Shown piece by piece: positions 1 to 13,880 of a stretch of 64,000 nucleotides of DNA. Position numbers and translations under genes: made by a program. Source of the stretch: Phascolomyces articulosus (taxonomy: Eukaryota; Mucoromycota; Mucoromycetes; Mucorales; Lichtheimiaceae); contig JAIXMP010000056.1 of the NCBI GenBank assembly GCA_025677815.1, forward strand, positions 62,001 through 126,000. The letters run 5' to 3'. Position 1 is the stretch's first letter, and each line of letters opens with the position of its first letter. The notes under the pieces were generated by a model that did no database searches, was not told the origin of the DNA, and saw only the letters and a program-made list of their open reading frames with translations.

Positions 1-1758
1 AAGGTTATTATTATTATTCGTGAAAGAGTCGGGATAAAAACGGTTTTCTCTCTAGTTTTGAGGAAGGGGGGTTTAGAGTGAATAAAAAAAAACACAGCTC
101 AATAAAAAAATGTTATTGTTATTGCTGTTATTGTTCTTCTTGTAAATAAATAGCTAAGAAGTGTTGTTGTTGTTGTTATTATTTAATGATGTTTCCTTTC
201 TTTACACAATGTGCTTCAAAGGGAAACTTTAGTTATAAATGAAAAACGTTCCGGGGAAAAAAAAAAGAATGCCGTATTGTAAAAAACGTTCTTCTCCGAG
301 TTGAACCCAAAGGTTTAAAAAAAAAACTTATTTCAAATGGTGGCTGAGGTCTGAAGGGAAAATGAAAAAAATACTCATGGCCTGGCAAAAGTTGGTTGCT
401 CACTTTTTTTTTTCTGGTGGCTTACTTGACTAATACACGAAACCAACAGAGTTTTTTTGACACCTTCGGCAACTCAAAAAAAAAGTAAAACATGAGTAAT
501 GCAAATCAAAATTTCTTATTTTATCACGTATGCTTTTTTTTTATTTTCTAATCATTTTGACTGACCACATTTTTTAATTTTTTCATGTTTATCCATAATG
601 AATATCCAGACTTGATTTTTTTGCATTACCTTTGTTACATGTTTATTCCAAATTAAAGCCTATTGTAACAAATAAATCATATGTCACCATGACAATAATA
701 TGCCTAAGGAAATACGTACCATACCCAATTACACTCTTAAGATAAACTTTGTTATTAATTCTTATTGTTCTACCGTATAAATAACATTCAATACAATGGG
801 AAAGGAAATTCAAGAGTTATATACAAAGAGTCTTTCATCATTATTATTTAGTTACTAACCATCCTATTTATGATACTATGCTAAGTACACAAGAAAAGAC
901 AACAAAACTCATAAGAATACAACATAGTATAATAATTTAAAAGGAGAGGGGACATTGTAAATACCATTACGTTAGCCTTTTATATTCTACATATTTTTTT
1001 ATGACACATCATTAAAGTTATATGGGTTGCACACATTGCTAACAGGTTTTAATAATAAAGCAGTACAACTAAAACGATATGGCTGATCATTACTAACATG
1101 TCAATATTTAATAAAGTTGATGATAATACAACAACACATAAATATGAATTATCCAATCAGAAGAACCATGTTTACTACCTATCTAATGTCTAATTTAATA
1201 TAATCATTATATATATATATAAATGATATAGGTTCCTTTTTAAATAAGTTATAAGATACAAATATATCTACGTACATAAATACATTTATATATTTAACAA
1301 CAAAGAAGAAGAAGAAAAAGGAGGGGTGAATATGTCAAGACTAAATTTGGGATATTTCACTCCTTAATGAACGAGTTTTAACTTCTCCTTCTTCTATTCA
1401 TCCATTTAAGACCCCTTAAAAAATAGTTATTTAATAGTAGTAGTACTAATACTGCATTATGAATATACGTATATGAATAATAATAATAATAATAATATTC
1501 AAGTATGAGTCTAGAAAATAGAACAAATGAGATCCCAATAGATTCTCTTTTTTATGAATCAAAAGCTATATAGGAAAAATATCCCTTCACATTTCTCCTC
1601 ACTTTTTTTTCCTTCTCTTCTTGTTTTTCGTATTTTATATATATATATATATATATATCTTTTTTGTTGACTGATCCTGACATATTCATATATTTTACAT
1701 TACGATACTTTTCTTACAAAAGAATATATAATAAAAAGATATCAAATAGTGGGGAAAA
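1..1758. other. AT-rich intergenic DNA, no gene seen
   Basis: No open frame with plausible splice sites was found on either strand. The stretch is dominated by A and T homopolymers and short TA and AAT runs, for example a TA run near 1639-1657. The last part is probably the promoter and 5' leader of the tetraspanin gene, but I see no specific site I can name. Confidence 0.6.
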
Positions 1759-2917
1759 ATGGCATGTTGTCAGAGGTATATATATATATTTCGCATATCA
1801 TGATAAATGTACATGCATCGATGCATAATCATATTTAGAATAAAAATTCACACACAAACTTATTCACTTTTTTTTTTGTTTGATCCGGATTATATTTTAT
1901 CTTGGATAATCACTAGGTTGAGTAAATGCTATTTAGTGATAACCAACATACTTTTTGCATGCTTTGGTGCTGCTATGATTGCTTTTGGTATGATGAGTAC
2001 TCAGCATAAAATACAAGCATCGATTTTATTTCCTGTAAATATTTTAAAAAGTAAGCATTATACTTTGAATTAACATATATTTGAACAAATATAGAATGAT
2101 ACTAAAATAATAATAAAAATAATAATACAATAGTGGTGAATATTCTTGGTTTAATTATTTGTTTTACGGCTGTAATCGGTTTAATCGGTGCCTTTTGTCA
2201 GGAACGACAGGCAATTCATATCTTATACACGACTATTGTTGTAATCGCTTTGATTTATCAAATTTCCGTTGCAGTTATTGTATATGATCAAGCAGCTCAT
2301 ACTACACAATGGCTCAGTCAAACATGGTCTGAAGCAACACAAGAATATAGAACTTTTGCAGAAAATAAAGTATGTATATTGTCTATTCCCCCCCACCTCT
2401 CTTTATGTCAACTCTATAGGCTGAATCATTGAAAAGAAATATATAAGACTCATCCATAGAGAATATAATGTATATATAGTTTTCATGTTGTGGATTCTCT
2501 CATGCTTATGATCATCCTGTACCAACGGCAACGTGTCATCCAGACGATATTGTAAATTCTGCACAACCATGTTATCATCCACTGACTCGATTTATGCAGC
2601 ACAACCTCCAAATCATCTATATCGTTTTATTTGCGGCACTGAGCATCGAAGTTCTAGCATTGTGTAATGCTGTAACATTACTATGCGCACGTTATGTCGG
2701 AAACACCACTGGTTATGATAATCATGTTTTAGCCAGTAGTGCAACAACACCACCTTCACGACGACGATGGAGAGGAAAACCTACTGAAATCAATCCAGAA
2801 GAAACTATATCTATGGATGCTATGGATGATGGTCATCATAAAAAATTTGATCAAAAGAAAATGATTGATTCAGTCATATCCATCAATGCTGATGAAAGAC
2901 AGTATAGACAATATTAA
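1759..2917 (+). CDS. Tetraspanin-like four-pass membrane protein
   Basis: Four exons: 1759-1775, 1917-2050, 2134-2369, 2480-2917 (274 aa). Exon phases fit exactly, including a methionine codon split by intron 2. Hydrophobic segments lie at about residues 9-29, 53-73, 80-105 and 169-197. Between segments 3 and 4 is a large loop with a CCG motif at residues 132-134, followed by further cysteines (PTATC, QPCYH). That four-helix layout with CCG in the large extracellular loop is the tetraspanin signature. The short cytoplasmic N-terminus begins MACCQR, whose cysteines could be palmitoylated as in animal tetraspanins. The C-terminal tail (about 75 aa) is hydrophilic and basic, then acidic. Fungal tetraspanins act at the plasma membrane or in infection structures; the exact role here is unknown. 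The intron 2370-2479 was chosen because splicing at the inner AG (about 2418) would give an in-frame stop. Confidence 0.82.
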
Positions 2918-5900
2918 TAATGGTATCAAGATTTCACGACGACAAACCAACCAAATTCATATCTTCTTAAAAAACAGAGAAAAATATCCTTTTTTGTTTT
3001 ATTTTTTACACGAGTCATTGGATGATATTCTTCAATCACTGTTACTATACTACTATATATTACAAATACCTTGCCTCCCTCACTTATTCTTTCATACTAC
3101 TTCCAACAAATTCCCTTTATTCATTAAGGGCTGGCTTATCAAAGTACATACTTAATTGTATAATTCGTTACCCCTGTGATTCTTCTTCTTCTTCTTCGTC
3201 TTCCTCTCCTTGTCCTGATTTCTCCTCCTCATCCGTAACGAGTTTTATTTGCTCTTCTCTATTCGAATTATCTTTACTTTTTTTTGTTTTTGTTTTAATG
3301 TAATAGTATCAAATGATTTTAATGACCTGCTGGTAATCTTTTTCATCCTCGCTGAAAAAAAAACAGTTTAATACTAAAAAAAAAAAAAAAAGGATGTCTA
3401 CTTTCAATATATCATGTTGATTTCAATTCATACTTGAATATTTTAAGATTTCATGATTTTATGATAAGTATGGCGGAGTAGTTCCATTTCGGCACCCCTT
3501 CCTTAATCAAAGGATTGTTGTACAAGTCTATTTTTACTAGGAGCACCTTTTTTTTTTGTGAAGAAAATTAAACTTTTTTTTTTGGATACGCAGAGAAAGT
3601 TATTAGTTACGAAGGATACGGTTTAATAGCCGTCGTTTTATAATACCATTATAAAAACCAATTTTTAAAATGAAAAAGTAGTAGTATTCTTGTTCTACAA
3701 CAACAGCAATACGATTCACTCAGGGATCAACATTTTGTCAATAAAGCAATTCACGGACTACTCCTTATCAAATGAAAATTATTATTATAATTATGATATT
3801 ATAGAGTATTCTTTATCAAATACAAAGGATTATGTTACCCATTGGTGAATTGTGCCAATAATCGATTCCTTCACTAAATACTACTGTCTTTTGGTTTATA
3901 CTTAAATAAAATGATCCACCTACCAATCTTAATTGTGTAAGAATGTTTTTTATTATATCTACGTAGTATGATCTTTTATTTTCCGTTTAGGAAGAACAAC
4001 CGACAATGGGTGTATTTTTTTATTTAAATAATAATATATTACTATTACCCAAGGTCATTTGTGAATAACCAATCTAAATCCATGTAAAACGTTCTTGAAG
4101 TATATCATGATGTTGAAACAATTAATATATGATATATATTGGATTTATATATTCTTCTGCATGATCTTATATATAAAATACAACAGAATATGTTAATAAA
4201 CTAATTTCATTAAAAGCAACCAGTTGGGTATAACCTCCAACGGAAAATAACATGATGTTTTATAAAAATAGTAAGCTCAGCCATTATTTTCAAAATAAAT
4301 AAATGTATTTCTCTATAAGGATTATAGATTTGCTCAGCTAAACTATAAAACATACCACTTGTAAAAACTTTTCAATTTGTTATTTAATAGCTTTGATTAT
4401 GGGAAGTTTATGGAAAGCAAAGGGCTAAATTTATAAACAATGATTCTTTGTTATATGGATGCTGTTAAGTTACTAAATAAAGTGAAAGGGAGCAAGCTTT
4501 TATAACTATCTATGAAATATATTTTGGTAAGTGTGAGTGGCAAGCTTAAGAAAAAGGAAAGATGAATAAAAATATTTTATTGCCACGTGTGAAGCATACT
4601 TGTTACGGATAAGAAAAGTGATCGACAGCCTTCTTTTTCATTCAAGGCTCTCTGTCCCTGAAGAATATATCAGTGGCAATCTGAAACATTATAATATTAT
4701 AACGATGTACTAACTACAATATAGAAGACCGTATATCGATATATCAATTAATAGTGAATAATAAGTAGTAATATATAACTAGTTCTGCCCTCAGAATACT
4801 ACAATGAAGTAACCGCTATTCCTGGTACAGAAAAATCATGTGGATGATGGATTGGATGGCTATTCGGGTTATATTTATTAAGATGGTTGAAGATGACGAT
4901 TGAAAGAAAGATATCTAAAATGGTAAATGTAAATAGGCCTATAAAACATGCCTGGAGTTAAATAAAAATCTCATGCTTGTAAATTTTGTGGCAAATATCA
5001 ATTTTATTTTATTACTTACGCTGTTTATGAGTGCTTCACTTGCGTGAAGCATCCACACCGGCACAAAGCGACTAAAGATAAACAGATGAATATCAGTTGT
5101 GTTAAATGGTAAAAGACACCGCCTATTCCTACTTTTTATTCAATTCAAAATAAGAAAAATAAAATTTACTATGCGAGATGGTGGCTGCGCCAGTAACGAA
5201 TCCCGCCGAAGCGGGCATGCTCGATTAGGGACTTAACCCATGGGACGCTCTCTTCATCGTAGTATATATTTTGCTCATTAGTAAAGAATAACTTTCTTCA
5301 CAACCATTAGAATATTCCGCTTTATTTTGTAATACTTCCATAACTTACCAAAGTAGAGCTATTGGGAGGGCCAAAGCAGAAGAAAAGAAAAATTTCTCTT
5401 GTGATATTTTATATTATGATTGATTACCGCAAACAACGTATTATTATTAAAAATCAATGATTATTGTCGTTCAACATGGAAAGGAATGACTGATTCCAAT
5501 ATAGTAAAGCTATTATATATATGAATATTATTTTTTTTATGATAATGATATATAAGAGAATAAAATGAGAGATAGAATATGAGAGATTCATATGGTTGTA
5601 TTTTATATGTAATATACTACGAAAAATTCGAGAGAACAATAGACATGTGTCGATTATTGACACACCCTAATCAAAGTCATCAACGTAATATATGAATTAA
5701 CGTGGTCAGTTGAGAACAAGTTTACCACAATGATATAAATCTTTTAATGGTTATAATCAGTAATAAGTTGTTATTAAGCAGCATATTATTACGAATGTAA
5801 TCTTTTGTAAAAAAATATTATCCTCTGCCATAGCTTGGTTTTATTTGCTTTATTGCACATTTGAGACAAAATCGAATGGTATGCCGTAATTAACCTTTAT

Positions 5901-6403
5901 AGATATTTGAATGGAAGGATGAGGATCATTTTTAGATTTGTTTCTCCAACTTGGTATCATTGTTGAATCATCATTTTATCAGCCAAGAGCTTTTAATATG
6001 ATTGGCGCCAGGCACATTAACACCGCCTGTAAATAGCCGAAAAGCATCGAATAAAATAATAAAAGCCCAGCTGTTGCATGGTGACACCATCACACATGGC
6101 AACCAGCTTCTCGAAACAGAGCGGTCTTTTTTGGGGGAGTCGCCCATCGGCATTGCGGCGAAAAAAAAAAAAAAAAAACGAGGGCTGCAACTTAATCCTT
6201 TTCCCTCTCTCTCCCTCGCATTTAACACTCACGCTTATTCAAGCATTATTCACCCACAAACTCACACACAAAAGACTCTCTACACACACGGCAAACTTTG
6301 ATATTCAGTGCTTCAAATCCGTTTTTGGTTCCACGATCCTCATTCCCCCTTTCACACCCCCCACAATATAAATAATCCATCCCGCGCTTTTTTTTTTATT
6401 GAG
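2918..6403. other. Long intergenic region, mostly featureless
   Basis: About 3.5 kb without a supportable gene. It contains a TTC-type microsatellite at about 3181-3199 and A/T homopolymers. One clearly GC-richer island at 5160-5262 is listed separately. The small open frames around 5970-6370 are AT-skewed shadows or the 5' leader of the following gene. The leader just before 6404 is CA- and CT-rich, as in many fungal promoters. Confidence 0.5.
5160..5262. other. GC-rich hairpin island, possible structured RNA or tRNA-derived repeat
   Basis: In otherwise AT-rich DNA this ~100-bp stretch is markedly GC-rich and folds into several stems. Examples are TGGC-TGC-GCCA near 5182 and CCCGC-CGAA-GCGGG near 5202. 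On the minus strand the second reads CCCGC-UUCG-GCGGG, that is C(UUCG)G, one of the most stable RNA tetraloops. A GGG..CCC stem follows near 5228. I tried to fold it as a tRNA on both strands and could not find a proper T-loop or anticodon arm, so it is not called as a tRNA. It could be an unidentified ncRNA, a SINE or tRNA-derived fragment, or a chance relic. Confidence 0.3.
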
Positions 6404-8938
6404 ATGAGTTTATTACCTCCTCCTCCTCAACAAGAACTTCAACAAAAGCAACAAAGACGCCCATATTCTAATACAGTTTCTTCAGCGGACCGTCCACCCG
6501 CTATCGATACTTCTGGAATCGCACATCGTCGAAATAGTGAAGGTTCGCCAAGAGCTCTTATACCACCACCTATAAACGTTTCTGAACCTTCTCCTACAAA
6601 TACAAGTCTTGATTCACCAAAAACTCTTTCATTACAACATCATTTTCCTGATACAGCCATCATGCCTTCTTCTTCCGATGATGATGCAAGTAATACAAAT
6701 ACCAACAATAACAATAATAACAATAACAGCAATGGCAATGGACGTTCAGCTACACCACCTATAGCTATTGTACCCGAGACAACAAAGTCGGGCACAGTAT
6801 CACGGCTTTTTGGTGGTCATAAAATATCTCGTTCTCGTGGATCAAGCATGTCGAACCATTCTGCTGCTGATCTACCAGATACCCATGTTGAAAAACAAGC
6901 TTTGGGTAGTAGTAAATTGCGTAATGAATCCACTGTACAACTAACACCACAGCAGCAACATCGTGGTTCAGATGACGCCTCTTCTGAAATGTCATTGGCA
7001 GGTGGTAGTATTGCAGCTGCCTGTAACCTTGAACCTGCCAATACGAAAAGAAACCAAGATTTTCATGCTTTATTTCGAAGTGTACCAGAAGATGATCCTT
7101 TGATTGAAGGTATTTTTCTACTGTTTGTCGTACAAAAGAAAAATGGGTCCTAAGAACTTCTTGTACAATTCATTTTGTTCATCTTTATATTTTTATATAC
7201 TCCATTTTCTAATATGTAACTTTTCTTTCTTCATTAAATAGATTTTGGATGTGCCCTTCAAAAAGAGATTTTACTTCAGGGGAGAATATATATTTCCGAG
7301 AATCATTTATGTTTTAATGCCAATATCTTTGGATGGGTGACAAATGTAATATATATATATATATATTTGGATGTTATACCTAATTTGGGCCTGGATAAAT
7401 GGTTTAGGGGGAGGGGAGGAAGATCAATTATGTGGTATGAAAATGGGGTTTAATTGAACGACAAGAATAGCTCATTAATCGCGGTTTATTTATTTATTTT
7501 ATATATATATAGTTGGTAATTGCATTCTCAGATATCGTCGATATTGAAAAACGTACAACTGCTTTGTTTATTCCTAATGCTATTCAAGTATCTACATTAC
7601 ATGCAAAGGTATATCTTTACATTATGGACAATAAAATATATTGTACAGTTGCTAATTTGAAATATATGTGTGATTTGATGGAAAATAAAAACAATGATAG
7701 CATTTTTTCGCGTCTTTCTTATCCCGAGATCAAGCATATGATTTAATCGTCGATGTATGGCGTATGTCCAGACCATCTACGAAAAAAAATGGAATGGATG
7801 ATGATGAAAATGGACAAGTGGATGATGAAGGATTATCTATTTCTGATGATTCTTCTTATACCTATGAAAGTGATGATGAATCTTCCGTATCTGAGCCTGA
7901 AGATGATTGTAAGTGAAATATATAAAAGGGCGCTAGCATGCCATTTTAGTGCCTATATTTTCTGGTTTAATTTATATGTTTCTGATCTTTGTCTCCTCTC
8001 ATAATAAATAGCCACCCAAGATCGACAGGGTTCATTAGCGTCATTACCTCTCCCAGAAACAAATAAAGATGAAGATGCAGCAAGACGTCGTGCTATTTCT
8101 GAAGCTGGATCACGACCCAATGTAAAAACAATAGCAACACAACAGCAATCATCACCACCCCCTCCTTTACCAGGATCAACGAAAAATAATACCGTCACCG
8201 ATAATCAAACAAATGGAAATAAACCAATACAAAAACAAGAAAAGACAGCTTGTAGTTGTTTGAATACTGGAGATCATTATCCAAAAGTCGTATACGATCA
8301 GACTTTAAACTGTACTATTGAAACCATATACAATCTATTGTATAATAGCGATTTTGTCAAAAAGTTCTTGACAGATCAAAAATGTACTGGTATGTAAAAA
8401 TAAAACTGGGAAATGGTGGGATTGAAAAAAAAAGAAAAACTTTATATTTGATAAATTAATCAAACTTTCCTAATTTATAACTCTAGAATTAAATATCAAT
8501 TCATGGCACGATGCGGAAGCTGAGAATGTTTTATCTGTCCGAGAAATGTCATATATAAAGCCATTAAATGGATCCATAGGTAATATATATATATATATAT
8601 ATATATATGTAAGAGAAACATTGTTTTTATTATAATACATATTAGGGAAACTAAACTATTAAATGGTATGTGTAATAATTATAGGACCCAAATCAACAAA
8701 ATGTTTACTGACGGAGGAAATATTACACCGTGATTTGGAAGATTTTGTTACACAAGTGACAACAACACAAACACCCGATGTACCATCAGGTGGATCGTTT
8801 AGTGTTAAAACAAGAACATGTTTGATGTGGGCAGGAAAGGGTCAAGTACGGATGCTGGTCACTGTATTAGTTGACTTTACCAAATCATCATGGTTGAAAT
8901 GTAAGTTATTTATTAAAAACAATGTTTGTTGATTTTAC

Positions 8939-8969
<31 letters not shown>

Positions 8970-9739
8970 CCAAGTTTCGTTCTTCTCACTTATTTTTTTT
9001 TCATTTAGCGACCATTGAAAGTGCATCTATTAGTGGTCAAGAAGGTTATTATAAAGATTTGGATGCTGCAATACGTCAATATCTTGAAAAATCAGCATCT
9101 GCTTCCTCCAATACAAAGAAAACAGATAAACGCAAGAGAAGAGTTAAACGAAAACATAAGCAAAAGGATGGACAAAATGGTGTTGATACCAAAACCAAGG
9201 ATTCAGCAGATAATCAAAGTCCATGGCAACGCATACTATCAAGTCTCATTGACTGGCTTGTTTCCAACGCATCGATACCAAACGCATCACAAATCTCTGT
9301 CTTATGTATGTTTATGTTAGTAATTATTAATCTCTATATTGCAAACAAAATGGCACAAATGGATCGACAACTGGAAGCTATTCACCAAGGTGTTGGTACC
9401 AGGAAGAATTGGGAATCATCACCATCAGCATCGCCTCATATCCATCAACATAATGAAATCGAAAACGAACTTTGGGATTGGTTAGGTCAGTTGGATCCTG
9501 ATCACAATGCCAAAACAGCGATCGTCGAAGATCCATCCAGCCGTTGGGATAAAATGGCAGAGGATGATAATGCGTCATGGGATGCACAATTACGAGAATC
9601 TCAATTGACCAAGGATAAATTGGATCAACATATGGCAGATCTTGAGAAAATGATTCAACGTGCCAGTAATAATATGCAAGAAGTAACCAAAGTAGTGGAA
9701 CGTCAACGTTCAAGGATTTTGGATAATTGGTCCTCATAA
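6404..9739 (+). CDS. LAM/Ysp2-type sterol transfer protein (GRAM + VASt + TM)
   Basis: Eight exons: 6404-7109, 7242-7345, 7513-7608, 7701-7908, 8012-8389, 8487-8579, 8685-8900, 9009-9739 (843 aa). The first ~220 residues are low-complexity (poly-Q, poly-N, Ser/Pro). A GRAM domain follows at about 222-320, from DFHALFRSVPEDDPLIEDF through GRIYISENHLCFNANIFGW to FLSRDQAYDLIVDVW. An acidic linker leads to a VASt/StART-like domain at about 455-615, starting near YPKVVYDQTLNCTIETIY. A hydrophobic anchor sits at about 694-715 and a short coiled coil at the C-terminus. This order is that of yeast Lam/Ltc and animal GRAMD1/Aster proteins, which move sterol between plasma membrane and ER at contact sites. 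The ATG at 6404 is chosen because upstream codons of the same frame lie in a CA/CT-rich leader. ELP6 starts only 104 bp downstream. Confidence 0.85.
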
Positions 9740-9843
9740 AATTTTATTGCTGAAATAAAAAAAAAATAGCATAAAAAAATAATAATCATAGAAAAGGAAG
9801 CTCTTCTTTTTTTTTGCTCCATAACTTTTATATATATTTAATA

Positions 9844-10854
9844 ATGGGTTATGCAACATTAGATGCAGCACTTGCTTTCCCAAACAATGTACCACCTACA
9901 GAATCACATATTGTTATTACTGACACGCTTAAATCCAATGGAAACTTTTTAATTCATCATTTCGTGGGTAACCACCTTAAAGCAGATCGACACGTTATTT
10001 TGATAGGATTATCTCAGATCTTTAATCATTATTTTCTCATTGGACGCAAATTGGTATATATCCCCATTACTTTTTACTTTATTGTCTCCTAAATTCAATC
10101 ATGATCGCTCATTTGCCATTGATATCACATATTATAAAAAAAAGGGAATCAACTTGCAAGCTTATAAACAATCCGGTCAGTTTAGCTTTATTGATGGGTT
10201 AACACATATGAATACCTATACTGAAAAAATACCTTATCCTCCAACTGGCACACCAAGTACACCAACAAACACGCTTGATGGATCACAACCTGCTGATAAC
10301 AACCTTCTTTTATTTTACAAAATCATTCGATATCAACTTTCCCAAAACACGAAAGCACACCCATTATTGATTCTCGACGACGCTAGTGTATTATTAATGT
10401 CAGGTTATGGCCTCGACGCAGTCACCCAATTCTTACAAAAGCTCAAAGTACTAATGACCAGTGTGGGTGGTACTTTGATGACAGTGGTCCATGCAGATGA
10501 AGAAGGTGTAGATGATCCTGAACAAGATGCTTTTGTCAAGTCGGTTATTTCTGGTGCTGAACTTATTTTACAAGCAGAAGCACTGGGTAGTGGATTAGCA
10601 CGAGATATTCATGGACAGGTATATTTATACAAAGAAATAAGATCGTTGTTCTATCACATTTTTTCTTATTTGGTGGGAAAGATAAATGAAAATTTTAAAA
10701 GTAACCGAACTAAACGTTTTGTTGTCTATAGCTGTCGATCCTACATGGTCCACAATACATTCCCAAGTCGACCAACACAGTAGCACAGGCTTTACATTAC
10801 AAGATTTTGGATAATAATGCTGAATTCTTTGCAAAGGGTATATCCCAAGTGTAA
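9844..10854 (+). CDS. ELP6: Elongator complex subunit 6
   Basis: Three exons: 9844-10053, 10145-10618, 10732-10854 (268 aa), all in phase. The protein begins MGYATLDAALAFP and has the degenerate RecA-like fold of Elp6: ESHIVITDTLKSNGNFLIHHF, RHVILIGLSQIFNHY, then HPLLILDDASVLLMSGYG (the Walker B-like strand) and GGTLMTVVHADEEG. Length matches fungal Elp6 (about 270 aa). Elp4-Elp5-Elp6 form the hexameric accessory ring of Elongator, which modifies wobble uridines in tRNA. No canonical Walker A motif is seen, as expected for Elp6. The gene lies head-to-tail with the LAM-type gene and probably shares compact regulatory DNA with its terminator region. Confidence 0.85.
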
Positions 10855-11012
10855 TAAAATCAATTCCTTTTTTCTATTGTCTCTCTATCATTGAGCCTTA
10901 ATCGTTTAGTTGATATAATAAATTTATATTGGGTCTGCACATCTCATGGTTATTTGTTTGTATATAAACCATAAGTATACATTTTAGCATATAGATGGTT
11001 TGACACATTGGC

Positions 11013-11043
<31 letters not shown>

Positions 11044-11349
11044 TATGACACAAAATAATTGACTACGTAAATGAAAATGGGAATAGATATTCGAACATTT
11101 TACTGCCCTCTGCCCCTTTCATTGTATGATAAGACCAATGGTATTATATAAATAAATGTTTCATCATCTGCTCAAAGTAAAGAAAGAGAAGGCTCCGAAT
11201 GAAGTATATTCTGTTTGCTGAGCTATAACAAATAACAAGGGTCTCGTCCTTTTTTTCTTCTCGATTAAACGAATCGTTCCACTGTCATTGGCTTTTTTTT
11301 TCTACCTTTCTTTCTTTTATCCAGTTTTTCTTTTATTTTTCTTACATAC
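10855..11349. other. Intergenic region with TA microsatellite
   Basis: No gene. It holds the ELP6 3' end, a TA-dinucleotide run at about 11013-11038, and the pyrimidine-rich T/C tract (about 11247-11340) that precedes the GPD1 start, typical of fungal promoters and 5' leaders. Confidence 0.55.
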
Positions 11350-13320
11350 ATGGGTGTTCAACAACATAAAGTATCTGTTATCGGTTCAGGCAATTGGTAC
11401 GAAAGAAGAGAACACTTTGTGTAAATTACGATAGATATCGTACAAATGTCAACTTACTTTCTATATATATATATTCCTTCATTCTTTTTTAGGGGCTCAT
11501 CTATTGCTCGATTAATTGCTCAGAACGTAAGAAAGCAGCCTGAATTATTTCATGAAACAGTCAGGGTTTGGGTATTTGAAGAAGAAGTAAACGGTCGAAA
11601 ATTGACTGATATCATTAATCAAGATCATGAGAATGTAAAGTAAGAAAGCGTTCCTCTTGGATTGTTATTTTTATAAGTTAAAACATTCGGGTAATTATTA
11701 AAAACCTTTTTTTTGTCTTTGTTATAAAAAAAATAACAGGTATCTACCTGGAATTCGATTACCAGATAATGTAGTTGCATTACCAAACATTCAAGATGCT
11801 GCAAGAGATGCAAATATTCTTGTGTTTGTATTACCACATCAGGTAAATGAAGAGGGATCATCAATTATATCCATAAAAAAATCTATTTGGAGAGGGGATG
11901 TATACTGATCTAGTAATCGAGTCTATTATTATTTTATTAGTTTGTCTATCAAACTTGTGAAAAGTTACGTGGTGTTATTCATTCAGAATGCCGAGCCATT
12001 TCATTAATCAAGGTAATATATATATCTATATCCCATTTATGTATGAGTATTATCATAAACAAGCAAATGGGCTTATTATATAGGGTTTGGACTTCCAAAA
12101 CGATGAAATTATGTTATTTTCGGATGAAATTTCCAGAATTTTGGGTATCGAATGCTCTGCTTTAAGCGGTGCTAATTTGGCATCTGAAGTTGCCCTAGAA
12201 AAGTATGGTGAATCAACCATTGGTTCAAAAAATCTTGAGGTTGATGGTAAAATATTCCACAAGGTAACTACCAAAAGAAAATAATTAAGATGTGACAAAC
12301 ATAAGTGAATGCTGACTCTTTGCATTAACAACCCTATACCATGCTTTATGATCAACTTTACCCTCTCATCGCTGAAGCTATTCCACACAGGTTACTTCAA
12401 CGTAACTGTTATTAGTGACTATACTGGCCTTCAAATCTGCGGTGCATTGAAAAATGTGGTGGCTATTGCTGCTGGTATAAGTGATGGTTTAAAGTAAGTC
12501 TGAGAAATAAAATTAGTGTAGGCGAGAAGATATAATATATACTCGAAGGCTTTTATCAATTGAAATGAAACTCGAATAATAGATATGGAAATAATACGAA
12601 ATCTGCATTTATTCGACGTGGTTTACTTGAAATGAGAAAGTTTGGCAAAACATTCTTTGGAGGTGTCCATACAGAAACGTTCTTTGGTAAACAAGAATTG
12701 GATTAGGGGAAATGGTTCATGATACATTAAAATGTAAGGTGGATATATATAATCTAATTATTACCAATAAATCTGTAGAATCATGCGGTGTAGCCGATTT
12801 AATTACTACATGTGCTGGCGGAAGGTGAGTTAAAAAATACCCAGATATACCATACATGATTTATCCTTAAAGCTTTTTTAAAGATAAAATGGTTTAATAT
12901 ATAAAAAACACTTATTTGATAGAAACCGTAAAGTGGCAGAAGCTTTTATCGGCTCAAACAAGGTGAAGTGAAACGATAGCTTAGTCTATATACTATATTT
13001 TTTTTAAATTGACATATATCTTACATTCTTGTGTTATTAAAATATAACAGACAATTGAACAAGTTGAGATGGAATTACTGAATGGCCAAAAAAGTCAAGG
13101 CACAACGACTGCGCTAGAAGTACATCGTTTCCTACAAGCTCGAAAGATGACCGATGAGTATGTTATGAAAGAATAATACCAAAAGCAAGAAGGAAAGAAA
13201 AGAAAAACACTGACTTTTTTTTACCTTGTTTTTATTAGATTTCCTTTAATGACATCTGTCTACCAAGTAATCTATGAAGGGGCACCGCCGGAATCAATCA
13301 TAGACGCACTTCAGCATTAA
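11350..13320 (+). CDS. GPD1: Glycerol-3-phosphate dehydrogenase (NAD+), cytosolic
   Basis: Eleven exons: 11350-11396, 11493-11639, 11740-11842, 11941-12012, 12084-12263, 12378-12493, 12583-12686, 12779-12824, 12923-12962, 13051-13157, 13239-13320 (347 aa). The N-terminal Rossmann motif is [21 protein letters not shown]. Conserved substrate-site segments follow: [75 protein letters not shown] and [17 protein letters not shown]. It reduces dihydroxyacetone phosphate to glycerol 3-phosphate for glycerol (osmolyte) and lipid synthesis. No N-terminal targeting extension is seen, so a cytosolic enzyme is likely. It is unusually intron-rich for the window, with exons down to 40 bp. The donor after HTETFF and the acceptor before ESCGV were chosen by family alignment. 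Confidence 0.93.
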
Positions 13321-13880
13321 CTAAAATAAAGTACATAGTCGAGTGATGTGGTTGGAGTAGATTTTTATATATATGATATTAATGCACATTGATCTAAGAG
13401 TTGTAAACCATGACTGGATGTAATAAATATGTTTTGTTTTGTTATTTCACGTTATCGTCCATACCTATAGTCAAAAACAATTGTAGAATAAATTAGCCAT
13501 GTTCCTCAAATTAAAGTATTTTTCTCTAGTACATACTGTTTTATATCATATACTTTCGTAATATAAAACATTATCCCGGCTTGCTACATGCTTATTCTAT
13601 ATATAAGCATCTGATAAGTTTACCAAGTATATTCTATACTCTTTAGCAGCTGTATCTTATTGTTACTTTGGATGGAAAAAATACACCAAAATCATCATAA
13701 TAATATCTGAATATCATATAGTCCAAACAAAAAATGAATTTACGCGCAGTTTTAAGAGTTCCATTTTAACGGAATTACACTTGTTAGGGAACTTTTATTA
13801 ATGAATAAAACCATCTATATATAAAAATTTCAAGGGTTTGTGTCCTTAACCAAACACAAAATCCTGTTCAAACTTTATAG

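Noticed and set aside
5160..5262. tRNA gene
   Set aside because: No consistent cloverleaf, T-loop or anticodon arm could be built on either strand, so it was kept only as an unidentified structured island.
6765..7041. Minus-strand open frames opposite the first exon of the LAM-type gene
   Set aside because: Shadows of the Ser/Asn/Gln-rich coding strand with no own signals.
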